Source: Stratiolaelaps scimitus
Taxonomy: Eukaryota; Arthropoda; Arachnida; Mesostigmata; Laelapidae
NCBI GenBank assembly: GCA_019614645.1
Contig: JABWDB010000002.1
Span: 20,883,501 to 20,947,500, forward strand
Reading direction: 5' to 3'
Length of the DNA: 64,000 nt
Shown here: piece by piece, positions 54,001 through 61,074 of the stretch
How the letters are laid out: each line of letters opens with the position of its first letter
How positions within the stretch are numbered: the stretch's first letter is position 1
Program-made: the position numbers and the translations under genes
The notes under the pieces: generated by a model
The model's database searches: none
What the model was told of the DNA's origin: nothing
Seen by the model: the letters and a program-made list of their open reading frames with translations, nothing else

Positions 54001-55805
54001 GCGCTGTGTTCAAATGTTTTGTTTGAATTTAGTGAAGGTGCTAATAATACTAACGAAAATATAGTGTCTAGAGTTACTTATCGTGAATAGCTAACCTACT
54101 GAACATAGTTTATAGATTTACCCATACCTGGGTAATACCTATTCCACTGCACTGCACCAAAGCCAATACACTCAGCCTATATTATAGGACTATAGGTGGC
54201 TAAGGGTGCAATCAGTCCATGTACAAAATTGAAACAGGTAGAAACCGCATCCACTTATTTCTAAAGGTGAAGCGTCTCGTGTCGCTTTCAATTAGTGATA
54301 TAGCTCATTTTTAAGGCTAAGCTGCTAATGATAATTGGTGTGTAGATACATCTGGTTGCTTCTAATAGCAGCGTCTATTTATCTTGTTCCCGGGCGCCCT
54401 ATACCTCAGCCATCTCGACGGCCACCACCGGCAGGTTCTTCAAAATACGGCAACTTGCCGAGCATTGCCGCCAACGCCAATATAGTTGATAGTAGTATAA
54501 CGAGCATATACAGCTCTGTCTGCATGGTGCTGTTGGACGTCCAATAACGGGCCTGTTCCACAGCTCGATGTGAGGCTGGTTGGATTTCGTCGACAGGTCT
54601 CGTCGAAGCTCGCTCGCCTACCTGCTTAGCTAACTGAGCCATCAACTGACAGATTAGTGGTGGTAGGTGGTCGCAGCGATTGTTGTTGCCGCCTGCGCTC
54701 ATAGACGGCCGGTCGAAACGGGTCTCTCTCGTCGTCTCGCGTGATGCCGTCCAATCTTAAGTGTACGACCGAGACGGAGGTCTCCTCTCGAAGTTGCTCG
54801 ATCTCATATTCCGTCCGGTCACGTGCTCTTTCATTTGGATAACCTGGCCGACAGCAATTCGACAGCTAAATCGGCCGACTGTACCCCATCAGAGGCCAAC
54901 TCATAGCTTGCTAGATCCACAACGAATGGTGCGCGATCAACATGTGTGCAGCCTATGGGTGCTCGTTATCTTGCTCGGCTTGCCGGCGCCGAGCAAGCGG
55001 CCATCGCCATGCGACAACGTTGACTCGACGCACGGCTAGCATACAGTTACCTCCGCTCGTAAATGCCTGATAAATATAGATCTCCACCCCCCCCCCCCTC
55101 CCCCCCTTCTTAAGCTCTCTGTGTGGCATTTCACTGAAAAGATGTCGCGTTGAGTTTGTTATGATACCATCACTCAATCAGTCACCTAATCGCTTTGCAG
55201 GACACTCATGGACGTCACGGCTGGCCGTTTTGAGCACACACGGGACACAGGATAGAAAATGACGATGGACCATAATTTAGCCCGGTATAACGGTATTGGC
55301 GCAATTTGTGATAACGCTGCGCTCATGTTTATGGCTTGGCTACGCTGATTCTTTCGAAGGTCACCGAGAGCATCGTCACGAAGACGAGCTAATGAGAACC
55401 GCCCCAATGATGCCGCTTTTTCCCAGGCAACATACACAGCATTATGTAAAAGTGAGGAGAATTTCTATGCTGTCGTTAAGCGAGCGGCGCGTAATTGCTG
55501 CTCGTCAGCTGACTCGATACAATAGTCGAAGAGGTCGATCATAATCTCTGGCACACAGAGAGAGAATATACTGTGTTAAATGCAGACAGACAGAAAGACG
55601 ACATTCGACATGTCGCTGTATATCGATCCCGTCTGACCGCCGTTAGCCGTTAACACAGACCGCCGGTTGAACGAAGCTCGCCTGCAGTAGTTATATAGCT
55701 GCCAGCGTCGTCTCAAGCCGGCGGTTTCCCCGCAAATTGCTACGGGGACATTTTTCTCAGCCCGCCGTCTTGTCTTACCGTTCATTCTACGACAACAACA
55801 ACAAT

Positions 55806-55836
<31 letters not shown>

Positions 55837-56394
55837 GCAATAACAACAACAACAACAGCAACCCCTCATTCCACCGCGTCATCATATTTACCCTAACGAC
55901 TGATGTGAGTCGTGCAGGTACCGATCCTGGATGAAAAAAAAAGTCAAAACTAGCTGGTGACGTCGACGATTGACCGGTTGACTCTCTCTGTGTGTATCTG
56001 ACTGACTGACTGCTTATTTACAATTTTCGTCCGTAAATATTTCCCATATTCGATGCGCCGCGTCCCCGTCACCCACCGCAGCGGTGGCGGTCGTGGCTCG
56101 CGAGATAACGACGACGACAACAGCAGCAACAAACTACTACTGCTGCTGCTGATGGCGCTGCTGCTGCATAAACAACAATATCAAGAGACTCGGCTCTTTT
56201 TCTCATTGGCGTCACAGCGTTCGCTTGTTGTGTCGTCGTCGAAAATCGCGATGGATATTCGCCGTATGGCAATATTCCTCGTCGGCGAATTAGATTTAGC
56301 TGCTGTGGCGGCTGATGCTGCTCGTATGGCTAGATCGTGGTCGTTGGACACTTATTGTGCCACGGTCGGCGTTGCTACATTTGCCGGCGTGCAT

Positions 56395-56440
<46 letters not shown>

Positions 56441-59400
56441 GATTTTCTTGGCCAGCTCCGTTGCCCCCAACGCCAAAGCCGTATCCCGCGCGGCCGACTC
56501 GTCGGCCTCTCCTGTACAACCTGCGGTATTTTCATAGCCGCTGCCAACGGGTGCAACAGCAAACAATATAATAGATATATGATATATGACGAACAGTGTT
56601 ATCGTCCTGCTGATGTAACTGCAGTAACAATCGCAACTCGAGGGCTGCTGCACAGTAGCTTGCAGTTGCGACGGCTGGAGTTAGAGCGTCGGTCGGTGTG
56701 CCTGGCTGCTTGATTGTTTGTTGATTTGTGATGTTGGTGGACACATCTCGTTAGTCCATGAACGAAGCGATGAGGTGGCCGTGTTGATTGACGTTTCGAT
56801 TTTGGCGGTTACCAAAAAAGGAATAGTTTATTTTTCTCTATTTATTTACGTCGTATTTTATTCAGGACATCGTCAATAGGAACGGGTGTATATGTCACCT
56901 GTGTATGCTTGTGGGGATGAGACGACTATTGTGGGAAGTTATGAGGAGAAATCCCCTCCGAAGCATTGGCATCGTGATAGAATTCTAAAATTCCTTTTGG
57001 GCGTTAGCAGCAGACGTTTGCATTGAGGTAATTGGGTTAATCGGCAGGTTTGGAAAACGATTTCAACGATTCCAAGCGTCAACAACCAAAAAGTGCATAG
57101 AGCAACTTTGGATTGAAGTATATTTACGAAGTAATCATGTACATGCTCCGTAATTTTGTCTAAATAAACTTGCCACCCACAAAGTCGTGGGTGGTACAAA
57201 AAAAAAGATTGAAATATATTGAAGTACATCTATCTTAATTGTGCTTCATAGATGAAACAGACCACATGATCGTGTTAATTTCGATCGACACTATCCGATT
57301 GCTCGTAATCTCTCATCGTTATGATCACTAGTCACAGCTTTCTTTTGACTTTAGGCCTCCGATTAAAGTTAGTTGTGTGATAGCAGTGATTGTCAGCTCT
57401 GTTAAGGCTGTTATATAAGATAACATTCAAATGGGCAATATTATGATTTAATTCCAATTACATCGTGAGTGCATGACAACTACGTAACTCGAATCACATA
57501 TTGAAAATCGACGAAATTGCCCAGGTGATTACAGGTGACAAACGCGTTAACCATCGTTAACCACGCTGCTAATCTTTGCAGCCATTATTTAGTCACCAGA
57601 GCCAAGACATTCGGAATGATCAATGGTGACGGCTTAAGTCAGAGTGAATTTGTGGCTGTCTGAGAAGAAGCAAGAAATTCTCGATTGAAACGAACGGGCC
57701 TTATGGAAAGAAGCTTACGGGGAGGTAGTCAAGGTCTGCTGCTGTTGCTGCGGCAGCTGCAGCAGCCATTCGGTTTCTCCTTCTCGCGACGCCATCGCGG
57801 TGGTGACTGCTTAAGTGCATTCCTGAACAAATCGTATTAACACGTCATGCCGATGACTTGCCTATGTCGCGTAGAGTTCTAGGGGGGACATTCTTAACCG
57901 TTACAATGCGCGACCGAGATATCAAATGTGAATGTAGCTGAATATGTGGCGGCTGCTTTTCTCAAAGCACTTTCATGGGAGCCTGCAATGGAGCACTCGT
58001 GCAGACAATATGTGCGCGCCAGCTTTGGACGATCTATCTATAAATATATAGTTGTTGGCCAAGTATTACATCATGAGAAGGAATATGTTGGGCCTAGTCG
58101 TTTTGTCGATGAGCGCAATGCCACGCTAGAGTTTTCGAAATTAAAAACACTACGTAGTGAATGCGTCAGCACGGTGGCGGTTGGACAGAGGCTAAGTTGT
58201 CTCTGGCTGTAAACAGATAGAGGCCGCAGGTTCGAGTTCCGCTGCGTGATAATGAGGACATCTACGAGAACTGAAGCGTTCAAAAATCGAATCAAAGATT
58301 CGCTAAATCACGCCTGCTAATCAACAATCAAACAGGATAGCCTCACTGTGTAAGTAGGGTCGTGTACATATTATATTCAATTCGCACAACTCAAATATCT
58401 ATATATATATATGTTCGGGGCGGATCATTATGCACCACTTTCGATCACCAGCATCATCTGACTTTCCGAGACGCCAGTAAACAGAAATACAGAATGCACA
58501 GGAAACCCAGTCCCCTTCAACGTTTTTTTTTCTTTTACTACTAAATCGAAACTAAAGAATTAGAGGAGGACGCAGTTGACGTAAAATGCAGGCTGACCTT
58601 TGGTGTTGGCCGCCTCATATCGTACAAATTTTACTGCTTCGATCACTACTGCTGTCACCATGACTAAGGCAACTACTGCTGATAGTGGTGCTTGTCATTC
58701 ACCAGCGCCTGGACTTATCATTATTCTATTACATGACTCAGTACTCAAATGGGCTTCCAAATGCATCTCAAGGAATAATTACTTTGTATTCGTCCTGTTT
58801 CTATTGGGACCCAAAATGGTGGTTAACTGATTGCATGCTGCTGCTGTTGCTGTTCTATTAGGGAACGAAACGGCCGCATCACTTATGACAACAGAGTCGT
58901 AGGTGCCTATCACAAGCCATCAAACATCAAGGACTTGGCGATCCATTGGCTGTTTGTGATTTCGACATAAACGGGGGCATAAACTTCCGTTCGTTTCGCC
59001 ATAATGGTTATAATAATAATAATGACGAGGATGCTGATGATGATGACGGTTATTATCATGTACAATCAGCGTATCGATTGTAAATATTTAGACAGTGGTT
59101 AGGGTGCGAGTAGTGTTGGGTCGTATTTTCACGAGTTTTCTAAATGCAAATATCCACCCCACTCTGTATGTCTGCCAATGTCTGGTGCCCACTTCGGGGC
59201 TAGAAAGCGGGTTCAAATCCATGTCACCCTTGACTTTGAACAATAAATGGCTGTATTACTTTCTTTGTCATGATATGTGTATTATATCTATACTAATATA
59301 AAAATCACGGTGCACGGCCAAATTGGAATGGATCCTGTACAGATGCACAAGAAACGGCAAATCCAAGTAGTTCTCATGTAGTGCTCTCTGGTGACCAAGG

Positions 59401-61074
59401 AAAACACAACGCTGAATTTCCTTGAAGTTGTAGACAAAAAGTGTCTATTCACTTGGCCGTTTTTTGCTTGGCCTATATAGCCTGCACATGATTGTATGGG
59501 TATTGCATGGGAACTGGACACGGCCACTGCGGGGAATCATACAAAAGGTCCCTCAAAGCGTTTAGAACTCGAAGAGACATTATGTCCCCTAGCTCACTAG
59601 TGGCCTTCGCTAATTTGCCTGGCCACAACCAAAATCTCCTTCAAGAACGGATATTATCCGAAATGAGATCATCATTAATCATTGACCCTTGCTCAAAGAA
59701 CGTCGTCGCAATGGACGAATATAAAGATGTATATTTTGTATAGATCACGACGACAACGACAAGACATCACACCACAATGTTGATTCGCTTTATACAAACA
59801 GAAAGGGTGGCCTATTGCAATTGCTTCGTAAGCAGCTAAAAGCAGTTGTACCGTGGACGTTAAATGTTGGCTGAGAGTCAGCCCGAAAACCTTAGGTCCA
59901 ACCTTAGGCCTGTTGCGATTCATCGCCTCGATCTCCTAAAAGCCCCGTACTCGAAAAGGCTCTTCACGAATGTTACCCGATGTCGTGCGAATGGAGCTGA
60001 TTTAAGCTAACAATTTCAGCTAGTATACCTTTATCGGCTGTTGCTGCTGCTGCTGCTGTGGCTGGGGCGCGGCTTGTTGGTGTTCCTTGGAGCTAGTCAG
60101 CACTCTTACAGAGGGAAGGCTTCCATGAATGACGATGTTTCTCTCACGGTACCACTGGTCGCTGGGCGCGTCCACAACGAGCAATCGAGTCTCGTGTTCC
60201 ACAGCCTTAATTCGTTCAACGACCTGGAAGACAACACAATCCGGCGCATAACAGATGTGGGTTAAGCGAAGATTGGGGTGAAATTGTATATGACAGCTAA
60301 TTAACATACAAAAAAAACAATTGTAGTCAAATGATCTTAGTCTTCTGTGTCGAGTAAAAGTTGTACTGTACGCATAGATTTAGAATTGAAAATAGGGACA
60401 GGTTGTCCCTATCTACGTATGAACTCGATGCAAATGAATGCGCCTTGAGCTATTTCGTGCGCATTTTTCAACATTGCGTATTTGCAATTAATCTCGAGAG
60501 AATCATATTCATGATAGAACAATGGCAGCAGCAGAAGCAACAAATAGTTTTCCTGGAGTCTGCCGTTGTGTATGCTAAATACGCCAGGCCCGCCTCTCAT
60601 TGGTTTGGTTGAGAACAAGTATTTCCACAACGTATTTTACGCTGTCATTGATAAAACCAGGTGTCCCTTCGAGCTTCGAAGTGAGTAGGTTTTTCAGTCG
60701 ACAATTTCTAAGAAAATCGAAACGAACCAGCAAAAGGTCGAAGGTAGCTCCTAACTGATAGAAACCAGTCCTGGCTGTAGATGACGATTACGTCAGGGAG
60801 TTCTGATTCTCGTGAACTCGTGTCAGTGTATCTGCCGACCAAAAATCAATGAGCTATTTGCTATATCTACATTCTCTGATCAATCTGTTTCGATGTCAAA
60901 CAGTCGGAGAAAGTTTCATATGGTATTTATTATATACAATACTATTATAAATCGATGATTTGCAGAGATTTTGCCACAAACCAACCTGTCTGTGATTTTC
61001 GTTGAAGACGTTCTGACCGTTGACTTCGACGATCCGGTCACCTTTCATTAAACCTGCCGCCTCCGCCGGTGAAC
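12600..61074 (-). CDS. NHERF1: NHERF-type PDZ scaffold gene (whole span, spliced, 5' end off window)
   Basis: Exons joined on the minus strand: 61074-60986, 60223-60029, 33133-32930, 29163-29032, 28720-28625, 26172-25984, 25208-25038, 13537-13418, 13173-12981 and 12733-12600. All are flanked by GT and AG and all phases agree. The product has part of one PDZ domain (exons at 60-61 kb), two complete PDZ domains each with a [11 protein letters not shown] carboxylate-binding segment, a Ser/Pro-rich linker with a PPAY motif, and a C-terminal ezrin-binding-like helix ending [13 protein letters not shown]. The family links transporters and receptors to ERM proteins and cortical actin under the apical membrane. 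Starting at the ATG at 33133 gives a 412-residue two-PDZ protein, close to human NHERF1 (358). Including the 60-61 kb exons gives a three-PDZ form whose start is not visible. Membership of those two exons in the same gene is inferred from phase and homology. Confidence 0.8.
12981..13173 (-). CDS. NHERF1: NHERF exon: Ser/Pro-rich linker with PPAY motif
   Basis: Acceptor ATTACAG and donor GTACGT (phase 1) bound 64 codons plus one base. The translation is a low-complexity linker ([19 protein letters not shown] at its start, [16 protein letters not shown] at its end). EPPAYSE contains a PPxY motif, a class of ligand for WW domains, which suggests binding to a WW-domain partner such as a NEDD4-type ligase. 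That function is inference. Both flanking introns are short (about 245 bases). Confidence 0.8.
13418..13537 (-). CDS. NHERF1: NHERF exon: Ser/Thr/Pro-rich linker
   Basis: Acceptor GTTTCCAG and donor GAG then GTACAG, phase 0 at both ends, 40 codons. The peptide is rich in Ser and Pro ([20 protein letters not shown] onward, ending [10 protein letters not shown]) with several SP or TP sites. Vertebrate NHERF1 also has a Ser-rich phosphorylated linker between PDZ2 and the ezrin-binding tail. The exon can join in frame either to the PDZ exon at 25208-25038 or to the acidic exon at 18404-18045. Confidence 0.8.
13538..18044. other. NHERF intron sequence
   Basis: Left part of an 11.5-kb intron. It contains (AC)n at about 13869-13896, (TTA)n at about 14401-14438, (AT)n at 15365-15396, 15658-15677 and 16151-16171, a GGGGGGGGG run near 16206-16214 and a SINE-like repeat at about 17551-17703. 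No other exon was supported. Confidence 0.5.
17551..17703 (+). repeat. tRNA-derived SINE-like repeat
   Basis: TGGTGTAATCG at 17558-17568 fits the RNA polymerase III A box and GGTTCGATACC at 17607-17617 fits the B box, with starts 49 bases apart as in tRNA promoters. The flanks do not fold into a paired acceptor stem, so this is not a working tRNA. The downstream block at 17662-17701, which contains the hairpin GGCTGAGGGTCAGCC, recurs at 59851-59889 with about three mismatches. Dispersed copies plus Pol III boxes suggest a SINE. Confidence 0.5.
18045..18404 (-). CDS. Acidic candidate alternative first exon of a short NHERF isoform
   Basis: An ATG at 18404 in a strong context (GCTGCTATGG, with G at -3 and +4) opens 120 codons ending in phase 0 at GAG then GTATTC. 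The next exon in the gene, 13537-13418, begins in phase 0, so splicing gives a 268-residue protein with an acidic N-terminus, the Ser/Pro linker and the ezrin-binding tail but no PDZ domain. The peptide is strongly acidic (a run [12 protein letters not shown]; many D, E and N) and has no recognised domain. An in-frame TGA lies just upstream and there is no good acceptor, so a first exon fits better than an internal cassette. It could instead start an unrelated small gene, or be a chance frame. Confidence 0.4.
20682..20720. repeat. (AT)n microsatellite
   Basis: About 39 uninterrupted bases of alternating A and T; the source of the YIYIYI translations in this area. Confidence 0.9.
23804..23834. 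repeat. (AT)n microsatellite
   Basis: About 31 bases of alternating A and T within the NHERF intron. Confidence 0.9.
25038..25208 (-). CDS. NHERF1: NHERF exon: C-terminal half of the last PDZ domain
   Basis: Acceptor TTTCCCAACAG and donor ATG then GTGAGT, phase 0 at both ends, 57 codons. [20 protein letters not shown] then [15 protein letters not shown] is the second helix and final strand of a NHERF-type PDZ domain; the His at the start of the helix (AHREI) is the class I specificity position. The end ([16 protein letters not shown]) leads into the linker. It pairs with the exon at 26172-25984. Confidence 0.9.
25706..25734. repeat. (AT)n microsatellite
   Basis: Interrupted alternating A/T run in the short intron region 3' of the PDZ half-exon. 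Confidence 0.85.
25984..26172 (-). CDS. NHERF1: NHERF exon: N-terminal half of the last PDZ domain
   Basis: Acceptor CATTTTAG and donor AAC then GTGAGT, phase 0 at both ends, 63 codons. [20 protein letters not shown] carries the GYGF carboxylate-binding loop. It is followed by [20 protein letters not shown] and [20 protein letters not shown], the usual NHERF signature: a ligand groove, then G-x-x-x-G-D-R-[IL]-[VL]-E-V-N-G. Confidence 0.92.
26173..28624. other. NHERF intron
   Basis: A 2.45-kb intron. It contains a (GA)n run at about 27742-27787 and nothing else I can assign. Frames here are short or low-complexity. Confidence 0.6.
28625..28720 (-). CDS. NHERF1: NHERF exon: linker between the two complete PDZ domains
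   Basis: Acceptor CAACCCCGCAG and a perfect donor AAC then GTGAGT, phase 0 at both ends, 32 codons. The phase-0 reading starts [20 protein letters not shown] and ends IVTPAIAN. The exon is low in complexity, so its identity rests on splice sites, phase and position between the two PDZ domains. The other reading of the same bases is also open but would need a different phase. Confidence 0.7.
28854..28904. repeat. (AT)n microsatellite
   Basis: About 50 bases of alternating A and T with one C interruption, just upstream (minus-strand sense) of the linker exon. Confidence 0.9.
29032..29163 (-). CDS. NHERF1: NHERF exon: C-terminal half of the middle PDZ domain
   Basis: Acceptor CTCTTTCCAG and donor CAG then GTAAAG, phase 0 at both ends, 44 codons. 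The peptide [20 protein letters not shown] then [18 protein letters not shown] closes the PDZ fold, with His at the class I ligand-specificity position (THREI). The intron falls immediately before the conserved VNG, unlike in the other two PDZ modules. Confidence 0.92.
29164..32929. other. NHERF intron
   Basis: A 3.8-kb intron splitting the middle PDZ domain. It holds a GC alternating run near 30147-30172, a G-rich run at about 30394-30420 and a (TTA)n run near 31380-31400. A 257-codon plus-strand frame at 29605-30378 crosses the GC repeat and shows no recognisable domain; I do not annotate it. Confidence 0.5.
30394..30420. repeat. G-rich tract with quadruplex potential
   Basis: The plus strand has G runs of 5, 7 and 3 separated by short spacers (GGGGGCAGGCGGGGGGG then AGGCGGGAGG). 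The pattern fits four G-triplets with short loops. Any function is unknown. Confidence 0.5.
32930..33133 (-). CDS. NHERF1: NHERF exon: start of the two-PDZ form, N-terminal half of middle PDZ
   Basis: Acceptor TTTTGTCTGTTTCAG lies directly before an ATG, and the exon ends in phase 0 at GAG then GTGTGT; 68 codons. After [20 protein letters not shown] comes [20 protein letters not shown], the canonical NHERF PDZ opening with its GYGF loop, then [16 protein letters not shown]. Because the exon begins with ATG, it can be the start of a 412-residue two-PDZ protein joined to an upstream 5' UTR exon, or an internal exon of a longer form in which Met is simply the first residue after the junction. 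Confidence 0.92.
33134..37514. other. Giant NHERF intron, part downstream of DMAP1
   Basis: No exon supported. It has (AT)n near 33729-33744 and a GC-richer stretch at 34.8-36.2 kb with several open but unrecognised frames on both strands (for example 35650-36050). Such a GC-rich area could hold an internal promoter or 5' UTR exon for the two-PDZ form; nothing specific was identified. Confidence 0.35.
37515..37520 (-). terminator. Candidate polyadenylation signal AATAAA for DMAP1
   Basis: A minus-strand AATAAA about 690 bases past the DMAP1 stop is the nearest canonical hexamer I see. Position and hexamer are the only evidence. Confidence 0.35.
38203..39612 (-). CDS. DMAP1: DMAP1 homologue (chromatin-complex subunit), intronless
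   Basis: One uninterrupted 469-codon frame, almost the length of human DMAP1 (467). An in-frame TAA lies eight codons before the ATG, fixing the start. Residues about 143-200 form the SANT/Myb-like domain ([20 protein letters not shown], then [22 protein letters not shown]). Next come the family-typical [20 protein letters not shown] and a long charged coiled coil (about 214-270). The DMAP1 C-terminal domain follows at about 317-400 ([31 protein letters not shown]), and a basic tail (PNRKRKA, RKLKKM) may be a nuclear signal. The family (yeast Swc4/Eaf2) belongs to NuA4/TIP60 and SWR1/SRCAP complexes that acetylate histones and load H2A.Z. It lies on the same strand inside a NHERF intron. The intact frame and lack of a poly-A scar argue against a dead retrocopy. 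Confidence 0.95.
   Translation of the reverse strand: MSNDVLDILDIERSNEQEVSKDAILGTSNKPKKRSSLGTRKPEGMAREVYNLYDRSDPPPLFMTDFKPSAGGGYMNVKANLGIKKVRPWRFQTFENPARKDSFKLHHWARVADEGKEYAFCKFNKEVAIPSYTDQEYQQHLMCNTWTKAETDYLFDMARRFDLRFIIIKDRWDRKTFQDRSVEDIKDRYYSIGNSLKKIRAAPGTEVKIQAFDADHERRRKEQLDKLLSRTPDEVEEEQNLIQELRKIDLRKKERERKTQDLQKMIQDNEQRASQSSQKKTSTPAPSAPKKKKEKSLAPSSASLIDIGQIEMSAAIKFPELKVAVTSLRSARMKLPQSIGQKKTKALEQMLKELNVDPNPPAFEDVVQHFNDLRNCMVLLYELKQALTTSEYEKSTLRLQFQEQVKTEATAADSDAGGDVDVMGSPPRTAGSSSNNASIADAFEVELTPNRKRKAALEQVNVLRKLKKM
39613..40330 (-). promoter_or_regulatory. CpG-rich upstream region of DMAP1
   Basis: The 0.7 kb before the DMAP1 ATG is rich in CG dinucleotides and lacks a clear TATA box. At 40002-40014 the minus strand reads CAAGATGGCCGCC, close to the YY1-type AAGATGGCGGC element often found at housekeeping promoters. 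This suggests an own promoter for DMAP1 inside the host intron; the evidence is motif and composition only. Confidence 0.35.
40350..40381. repeat. (GA)n microsatellite
   Basis: About 32 bases of GAGAGA upstream of DMAP1. Confidence 0.85.
40382..40996. other. Giant NHERF intron, between DMAP1 flank and retroelement copy B
   Basis: No supported gene. A 120-codon plus-strand frame (40412-40774) is open but unrecognised and AT-rich at its end. Confidence 0.4.
40997..41290 (+). mobile_element. 3' part of a non-LTR-retrotransposon-like repeat, copy B
   Basis: The last 116 bases (41175-41290) match copy A at 8294-8407 and end in TTTGAATAAA. Upstream, an open frame without a start (about 40997-41257) reads [20 protein letters not shown] then [10 protein letters not shown] and stops at TAG. 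A HGHG motif near the end of the reverse-transcriptase ORF, soon before a 3' terminus with AATAAA, recalls the GHG segment in the C-terminal region of jockey/R1-type LINEs. A frameshift seems to separate it from an upstream frame ending [10 protein letters not shown]. The LINE family is not certain. Confidence 0.5.
42013..42056. repeat. Perfect 44-bp palindrome with (AT)n centre
   Basis: GATACCAAGACGAGAT, then alternating AT, then ATCTCGTCTTGGTATC: the arms are exact reverse complements with an AT dinucleotide core. A longer interrupted (AT)n run follows at about 42075-42117. Confidence 0.9.
42075..42117. repeat. (AT)n microsatellite
   Basis: Alternating A/T run with a C interruption, 20 bases after the palindrome. 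Confidence 0.9.
42120..49970. other. Giant NHERF intron, central part
   Basis: No recognisable gene. The longest frame is 188 codons on the minus strand (43200-43766), Ser- and Cys-rich, with no domain I know. A GC-rich block at 45.2-45.9 kb has open frames on both strands and a run of 14 G at 45526-45539. (AT)n runs lie at 46508-46529, 47305-47328 and 48980-49008. Confidence 0.4.
45526..45539. repeat. Homopolymer run of 14 G
   Basis: Fourteen consecutive G bases, preceded by C-rich CCCCCGTCCCCCCGGGT. It could form secondary structure or be a sequencing weak spot. Confidence 0.9.
51006..51071. repeat. (TAG/TAA)n trinucleotide repeat
   Basis: About 65 bases of TAG, TAA and CAA units; frames through it give poly-N, poly-Y and poly-I. 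Confidence 0.9.
54406..54702 (-). CDS. Candidate small single-pass membrane protein, unrecognised
   Basis: A 98-codon ATG-to-stop frame on the minus strand. The N-terminal 60 residues are polar ([15 protein letters not shown] onward), with an NST sequon at 57-59. Residues about 64-82 ([18 protein letters not shown]) form a clear hydrophobic helix, followed by a short tail [15 protein letters not shown]. Composition is more protein-like than the repeat-driven frames nearby. The ATG context is weak (T at -3) and a donor-like CAG then GTAGGC occurs inside, so it may be noncoding or part of another structure. No family is recognised. Confidence 0.3.
   Translation of the reverse strand: MSAGGNNNRCDHLPPLICQLMAQLAKQVGERASTRPVDEIQPASHRAVEQARYWTSNSTMQTELYMLVILLSTILALAAMLGKLPYFEEPAGGGRRDG
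55087..55106. repeat. Poly-C tract
   Basis: Twelve C, one T and seven C on the plus strand, that is, long G runs on the minus strand. Confidence 0.9.
55793..55862. repeat. (ACA/CAA)n trinucleotide repeat
   Basis: About 70 bases of CAA units with occasional CAG and TAA; the source of poly-N and poly-C frames on the two strands. Confidence 0.9.
56399..56440. repeat. (AT)n microsatellite
   Basis: About 42 bases of alternating A and T with one C interruption near the end. Confidence 0.9.
57719..57820 (-). CDS. Low-confidence alternative first exon for the two-PDZ NHERF form
   Basis: An ATG at 57820 (G at -3) opens 34 codons ([18 protein letters not shown], a poly-Ala run, then TAADLDYLP) ending in phase 0 at a good donor CCCC then GTAAGC. 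Joined to the exon at 33133 it would stay in frame. As an internal exon it would not match the phase of the exon ending at 60029. The poly-Ala comes from a CTG/GCT repeat, and a one-in-three chance of matching phase makes this weak. Confidence 0.2.
59851..59889 (+). repeat. Second copy of the SINE-like tail block
   Basis: CCGTGGACGTTAAATGTTGG onward matches 17662-17701 with about three differences and keeps the hairpin GGCTGAGAGTCAGCC. No A or B box precedes it here, so it is a 5'-truncated copy or a shared tail. Confidence 0.6.
60029..60223 (-). CDS. NHERF1: NHERF-like exon: C-terminal half of an upstream PDZ domain
   Basis: Acceptor TTGTCTTCCAG and donor AAAG then GTATAC, phase 0 at both ends, 65 codons. 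[20 protein letters not shown] then [14 protein letters not shown] is the final helix and strand of a NHERF-type PDZ domain. A Gln-rich linker follows ([12 protein letters not shown] and seven Q). The end (YRERN to VRVLTSS) resembles the end of the last PDZ module (YREKQ to VRHLATP), supporting membership of the same gene or a close tandem relative. Confidence 0.78.
60986..61074 (-). CDS. NHERF1: NHERF-like exon: middle of an upstream PDZ domain
   Basis: Acceptor TTTTTGTTGCAG and donor CAG then GTTGGT. The exon begins with the last two bases of a Gly codon and adds 29 codons: [20 protein letters not shown] then NVFNENHRQ. This is the SPAE-A-G-L and GDR-IVEVNG core of a NHERF PDZ domain, with the ligand-specificity His in ENHRQ. 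The preceding exon, which must end in phase 1 and carry the GYGF loop, is not found before 64000 and should lie beyond the window. Confidence 0.8.

Noticed and set aside
54335..54547. Plus-strand frame with a signal-peptide-like start
   Set aside because: The frame begins at TTG, not ATG; the hydrophobic start is the complement of the tail of the minus-strand candidate.
58171..58250. tRNA-like segment with B-box-like GGTTCGAGTTCC
   Set aside because: The A-box match is poor and no acceptor stem pairs; at best an old SINE fragment.
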